A stretch of 64,000 nucleotides of DNA from Pisolithus tinctorius. Its lineage: Eukaryota; Basidiomycota; Agaricomycetes; Boletales; Pisolithaceae. The stretch covers positions 100,688 to 164,687 of the forward strand of contig JANFAH010000093.1 in assembly GCA_024663395.1 (NCBI GenBank), written 5' to 3'. Shown piece by piece: positions 61,301 through 64,000 of this stretch. The notes below the pieces were generated by a model. That model saw nothing but the letters and a program-made list of their open reading frames with translations. It searched no databases and was not told the DNA's origin. A program made the translations under genes and the position numbers. Positions within the stretch are counted from its first letter, which is position 1; every line of letters begins with the position of its first letter.

Positions 61301-62833
61301 CGAGCTCGGCCTTGGTGAATTTTCTTTGTCGTATGCAGGTTGTTCCCTTGTCTGACTTCTGGGCAGACCAGAGACTAGCACTTCCGTCAGAGTCGTACCT
61401 CAACGACTACTTTGACCACCTCGAGGTCTACCTAGACATTGGCCCACCAGTTTATTTCGTTGTGCACAGTACCGATGTCACACAACGTCCTAATCAGCAA
61501 AAGCTTTGCGGCCGTTTCACTACATGCGACGACCTCTCCGTTGCCAACGTACTTGAGGCTGAACGAAAGCGACCGGACTCTTCGTTCATCTCCCAACCAA
61601 CAGCATCGTGGATAGATGACTTTCTCAAATGGCTCGACCCCGCTATGGAGACATGTTGTCGCGTCCGAAAGAGAGATCCTTCTAGGTTCTGTGCACCTAG
61701 AGATTCGGAGCGACTGTGCCAGCCTTGTCTATATGGTAGAGAGCCCCAATGGAACATCACAATGACCGGACTTCCCGAAGGGGAAGAATTTATGCGATAC
61801 CTCCAGCAATGGCTTATCTCTCCCACTGACGAAGAATGCCCACTGGCTGGCAGAGCATCTTACGGAAGCGCGCTCTCCCTGGATGATGAAGGTGTGGAAG
61901 TGGTGGCCTCTCACTTCCGCACAATGCATTCTCCGTTACGGTCTCAAGCAGACTTCATTAACTCGTTTGCAGCCGCCCACCGCATTGCGGATGACATCTC
62001 CGAGCATATGGGATTGAAGGTGTTCCCTTATTCACTCCATTATGTCTTCTTTGATCAGTATGCCCATATCATCGCCATCGCGCAAGAAATCCTCGGTCTC
62101 GGTCTTGCCGCGGTGCTAGTCATTACAGCACTGCTCTTAGGTTCATGGCGGAGCGGTACCATTGTTACCGGCGTAGTCGCGCTCACTGTGGTAAATGTGA
62201 TGGGCGTTATGGCCGTTTGGGACATCAACCTCAACGCCATCAGTTTGGTGAACCTGGTAATATCCCTCGGAATCGCAGTGGAGTTTTGTGCCCATGTTGC
62301 AAGGGCATTCATGAACCCTAGCTCTGACTTATATGTAGACCAACCAGCGGGACAGAAGGAAAGAGACGCAAGGATGTGGGCCGCCTTGGCCGATGTTGGC
62401 CCTTCGGTAATGTCGCCTTCCGTCCGCCGACGATAGCCATTTGCTGAAACCGAGCCAGGTCTTGTCTGGGATTACTTTTACCAAACTGATCGGCGTATCT
62501 GTTCTTGCCTTGACGAGATCACGCCTGCTAGAGGTATGCCGGATGTTCGATGCCACAAAATGCAATGAATAACATATCGTTGATAGATTTACTATTTTCG
62601 CATGTGGCTTACGTTAATTGTAGCAGGCGCACTGCATGGACTGGTGCTACTCCCAGTTGTTTTAAGCCTTGCCGGAGGGCCAGGCTTTGCACAAGAGACG
62701 GATGAGGATTGGATGGCCAAAGTCATTCGGAATGAACATACGTAAGTGGTTAACATTCGCTCTAAATATTCGATCATGGAACCTTTCGATTAGACCGTTG
62801 CTTGCCGACGACTCCTCTGTCTTGAGCGACTGA
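58374..62833 (+). CDS. NPC1: Niemann-Pick C1-type sterol transporter
   Basis: Multi-pass vacuolar or lysosomal protein (yeast Ncr1) that moves sterol across the limiting membrane. Exons 58374-58490, 58540-61047, 61095-61314, 61367-62406, 62459-62533, 62587-62741 and 62794-62833 sum to 4155 nt, 1384 residues. The N-terminal Cys-rich sterol domain shows QCAMRGSCG, LPCPYDG, GPTCC, SSCPACRNNF and FTCSP. RND-type segments follow, including a sterol-sensing domain (IIAEVIPFLVLAVGVDNVFILVHEL), a large luminal loop, and a second transmembrane block (INLNAISLVNLVISLGIAVEFCAH). No signal peptide is seen before MSDSTPGEALGQC; its exon may lie upstream, but I could not place one. The long open frame ending at 62436 is false: the last introns at 62407, 62534 and 62742 restore the true end. 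Confidence 0.93.
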
Positions 62834-62910
62834 CCGCTCTTCTTCGCAATGGATACCAGTAGTTGTCCACACCTAGAGTACTGTAACTACTAGTCATGTT
62901 AACTGAAATA

Positions 62911-63841
62911 CTATTCTGGTGACCTGGATCTGCTATCTCTGATATCATCCCTACTGTAGCTTCTTCTGCCTCGACTGACTGACCTAGACCGAGATCTGCT
63001 TCGGGTGTACCTCGAGTACGAAGAATAAGACGCAGATCGTGAGCGGGTACGCGAACGAGTGCGCGAACGAGAACGGGAACGAGAGCGTGAAGGGGTAAGC
63101 GAACGCGAACGACTTGAACGAACTGAATAGCTTCTGGAGCGACTGCGTCGTCCGCGACCATATCCTGTGCCTCCACGCTCGTAGCTCGGCGATCTCCGCC
63201 GGGGCGGAAGACGGTCAGCCCTTCTGTACGGGGACCTGGAACGAGAACGTGAGGGACGGTAGATGTCTCTCGCGGGAGGGCCGCGACGACCGAGAAAGCC
63301 CCTTGAGCGGTATGTGTCCGGGAATCTCGGAGCATCGTACCCCCGCCTGCGATAGGGTGGAGAGCGAGAGCGTGTACGAGAGCGGGAACGTGAGAACGAA
63401 CGACGATCACGTCCGTTGCGAACAGGGCGAAGACGCGAGCGCGAACGAGCACGAATAGGCAGATCAGACAATTCGACCTTCAGGACAAGGCCGTCAAGCT
63501 GACCGCCATTCATATGAGATACGGCCTTGTGAGCAGAGGCCGCCACCGTATATTCTAGCGCCGCTTTTCCTCGGTTTTGGCCAGCTAAGCCAAAGCAATG
63601 TTAGAGACCATAAAACCGGTCAAATCAGAGTGAAGACCTTACACTTTGAATATAAAGGTAGGTCGATTTTGACGATTTCGCCGTAGAATCCGAATATTGC
63701 TTGGAGGTGAGATTGAACAACATTGCGAGACAGACCATTGACGACGACGACTTTGACGTCCTTTTGACCGGAGCCGTTCTCCATGTCAATATCTACATCT
63801 CTGAGCGGCTTTGGCGACGGGGAACGTCCCCTGTCCGACAT
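62911..63841 (-). CDS. RNPS1: RNPS1-like SR protein with one RRM
   Basis: Nuclear splicing factor of the exon-junction and ASAP complexes. Exons 63643-63841 and 62911-63584 (minus strand) give 290 residues. A single RRM near residues 28-105 shows VVVVNGLSRNVVQSHLQAIFGFYGEIVKIDLP and an RNP1 of KAALEYTVA type. The rest is an RS domain with dozens of Arg-Ser and Arg-Ser-Pro pairs (SRSRSRTRSRSPPYRRR and others). Simple-sequence Arg-Ser coding gives shadow frames on the plus strand. The call to RNPS1 over other SR proteins rests on the RRM pattern and the single RRM. The short 3' gap to NPC1 is 77 bp. Confidence 0.82.
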
Positions 63842-64000
63842 TGTTGCACAGAACGATGGTCTCCTTAACTCGACAAAACGATGGCTTGCGAGGAGTGCCG
63901 CTGTGACATGTGACATGGACCCGTCACGACACCACCCCTATTAGCATTCCGGCATATTTACGGTACTAGTAACTAGTCGATATCCAGTTTGACCCTCTTT
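63842..64000. other. Upstream region of the RNPS1-like gene
   Basis: The window ends 159 bp upstream of the RNPS1-like start. This stretch should hold its promoter; no further gene is seen. Confidence 0.4.

Noticed and set aside
62407..62436. C-terminal end of the long NPC1 frame (MSPSVRRR)
   Set aside because: This is intron read-through. Splicing at 62407 to 62459 restores the conserved VLSGITFTKLIGVSVLALTR segment.

Overview
The window reads as a compact nuclear segment of a filamentous basidiomycete, most probably an Agaricomycete. Genes lie on both strands with gaps of 100-900 bp. They are cut by many short GT-AG introns of about 45-60 nt, and several have exons of only 7-30 nt. The gene products are standard eukaryotic and fungal ones: an alpha-aminoadipate lysine enzyme, a mitochondrial arginine enzyme, a fungal 5-aminolevulinate synthase, Pho80-type cyclins and a STRIPAK scaffold. 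Species cannot be fixed from the sequence. I see no tRNA, rRNA, transposon, CRISPR array or virus. Gene models were built by hand from splice consensus, phase continuity and recalled family motifs. Where exon sums are quoted they are whole numbers of codons.

Layout: 0-4.5 kb, 3' part of a METTL3/Ime4 m6A writer (+), convergent with an alpha/beta hydrolase (-), then a polypurine region with an unresolved coding-like piece. 4.5-10.3 kb, acetylornithine aminotransferase, 5-aminolevulinate synthase and an Arl1-type GTPase (all +). 10.5-14.1 kb, the CDT2 ubiquitin-ligase receptor (-) and homoisocitrate dehydrogenase (+), sharing a 188-bp promoter with Mlu-box elements. 14.4-23.5 kb, a Pro/Gln/Trp-rich protein, a small membrane coiled-coil protein, and a 1756-residue coiled-coil protein with a GAS2-related domain. 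23.8-30.6 kb, the meiotic RING protein HEI10, a large disordered protein, and dihydroorotase. 30.8-41.5 kb, a kinesin-8, a p24 cargo receptor, RanBP1, mitochondrial ClpX and cactin. 42.2-51.3 kb, ubiquitin-activating enzyme E1 flanked by two inverted Pho80-type cyclin genes. 52.1-58.2 kb, the STRIPAK scaffold Far11/STRIP and diphthamide synthase DPH1, both broken by many one-base frame slips. 58.4-63.9 kb, the sterol transporter NPC1 and an RNPS1-like SR protein.

How they relate: there is no operon or specialised cluster, so neighbours mostly act independently. Themes recur by function: RNA processing (METTL3, cactin, RNPS1), ubiquitin and cell cycle (UBA1, CDT2, two cyclins, kinesin-8, RanBP1), meiosis (HEI10) and mitochondrial metabolism (ARG8, HEM1, ClpX). 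Five gene-start regions share the 8-mer CACGTGAC 60-150 bp from start codons, which suggests a common promoter factor.

The most notable observations are the microexons in HEI10 and ClpX, the shared CACGTGAC promoter element, the Mlu-box cluster at CDT2, four Cys-Pro motifs in the aminolevulinate synthase, three GC-AG introns, and the dense run of one-base slips at 53.6-57.1 kb. I did not find a convincing previously undescribed biological system.
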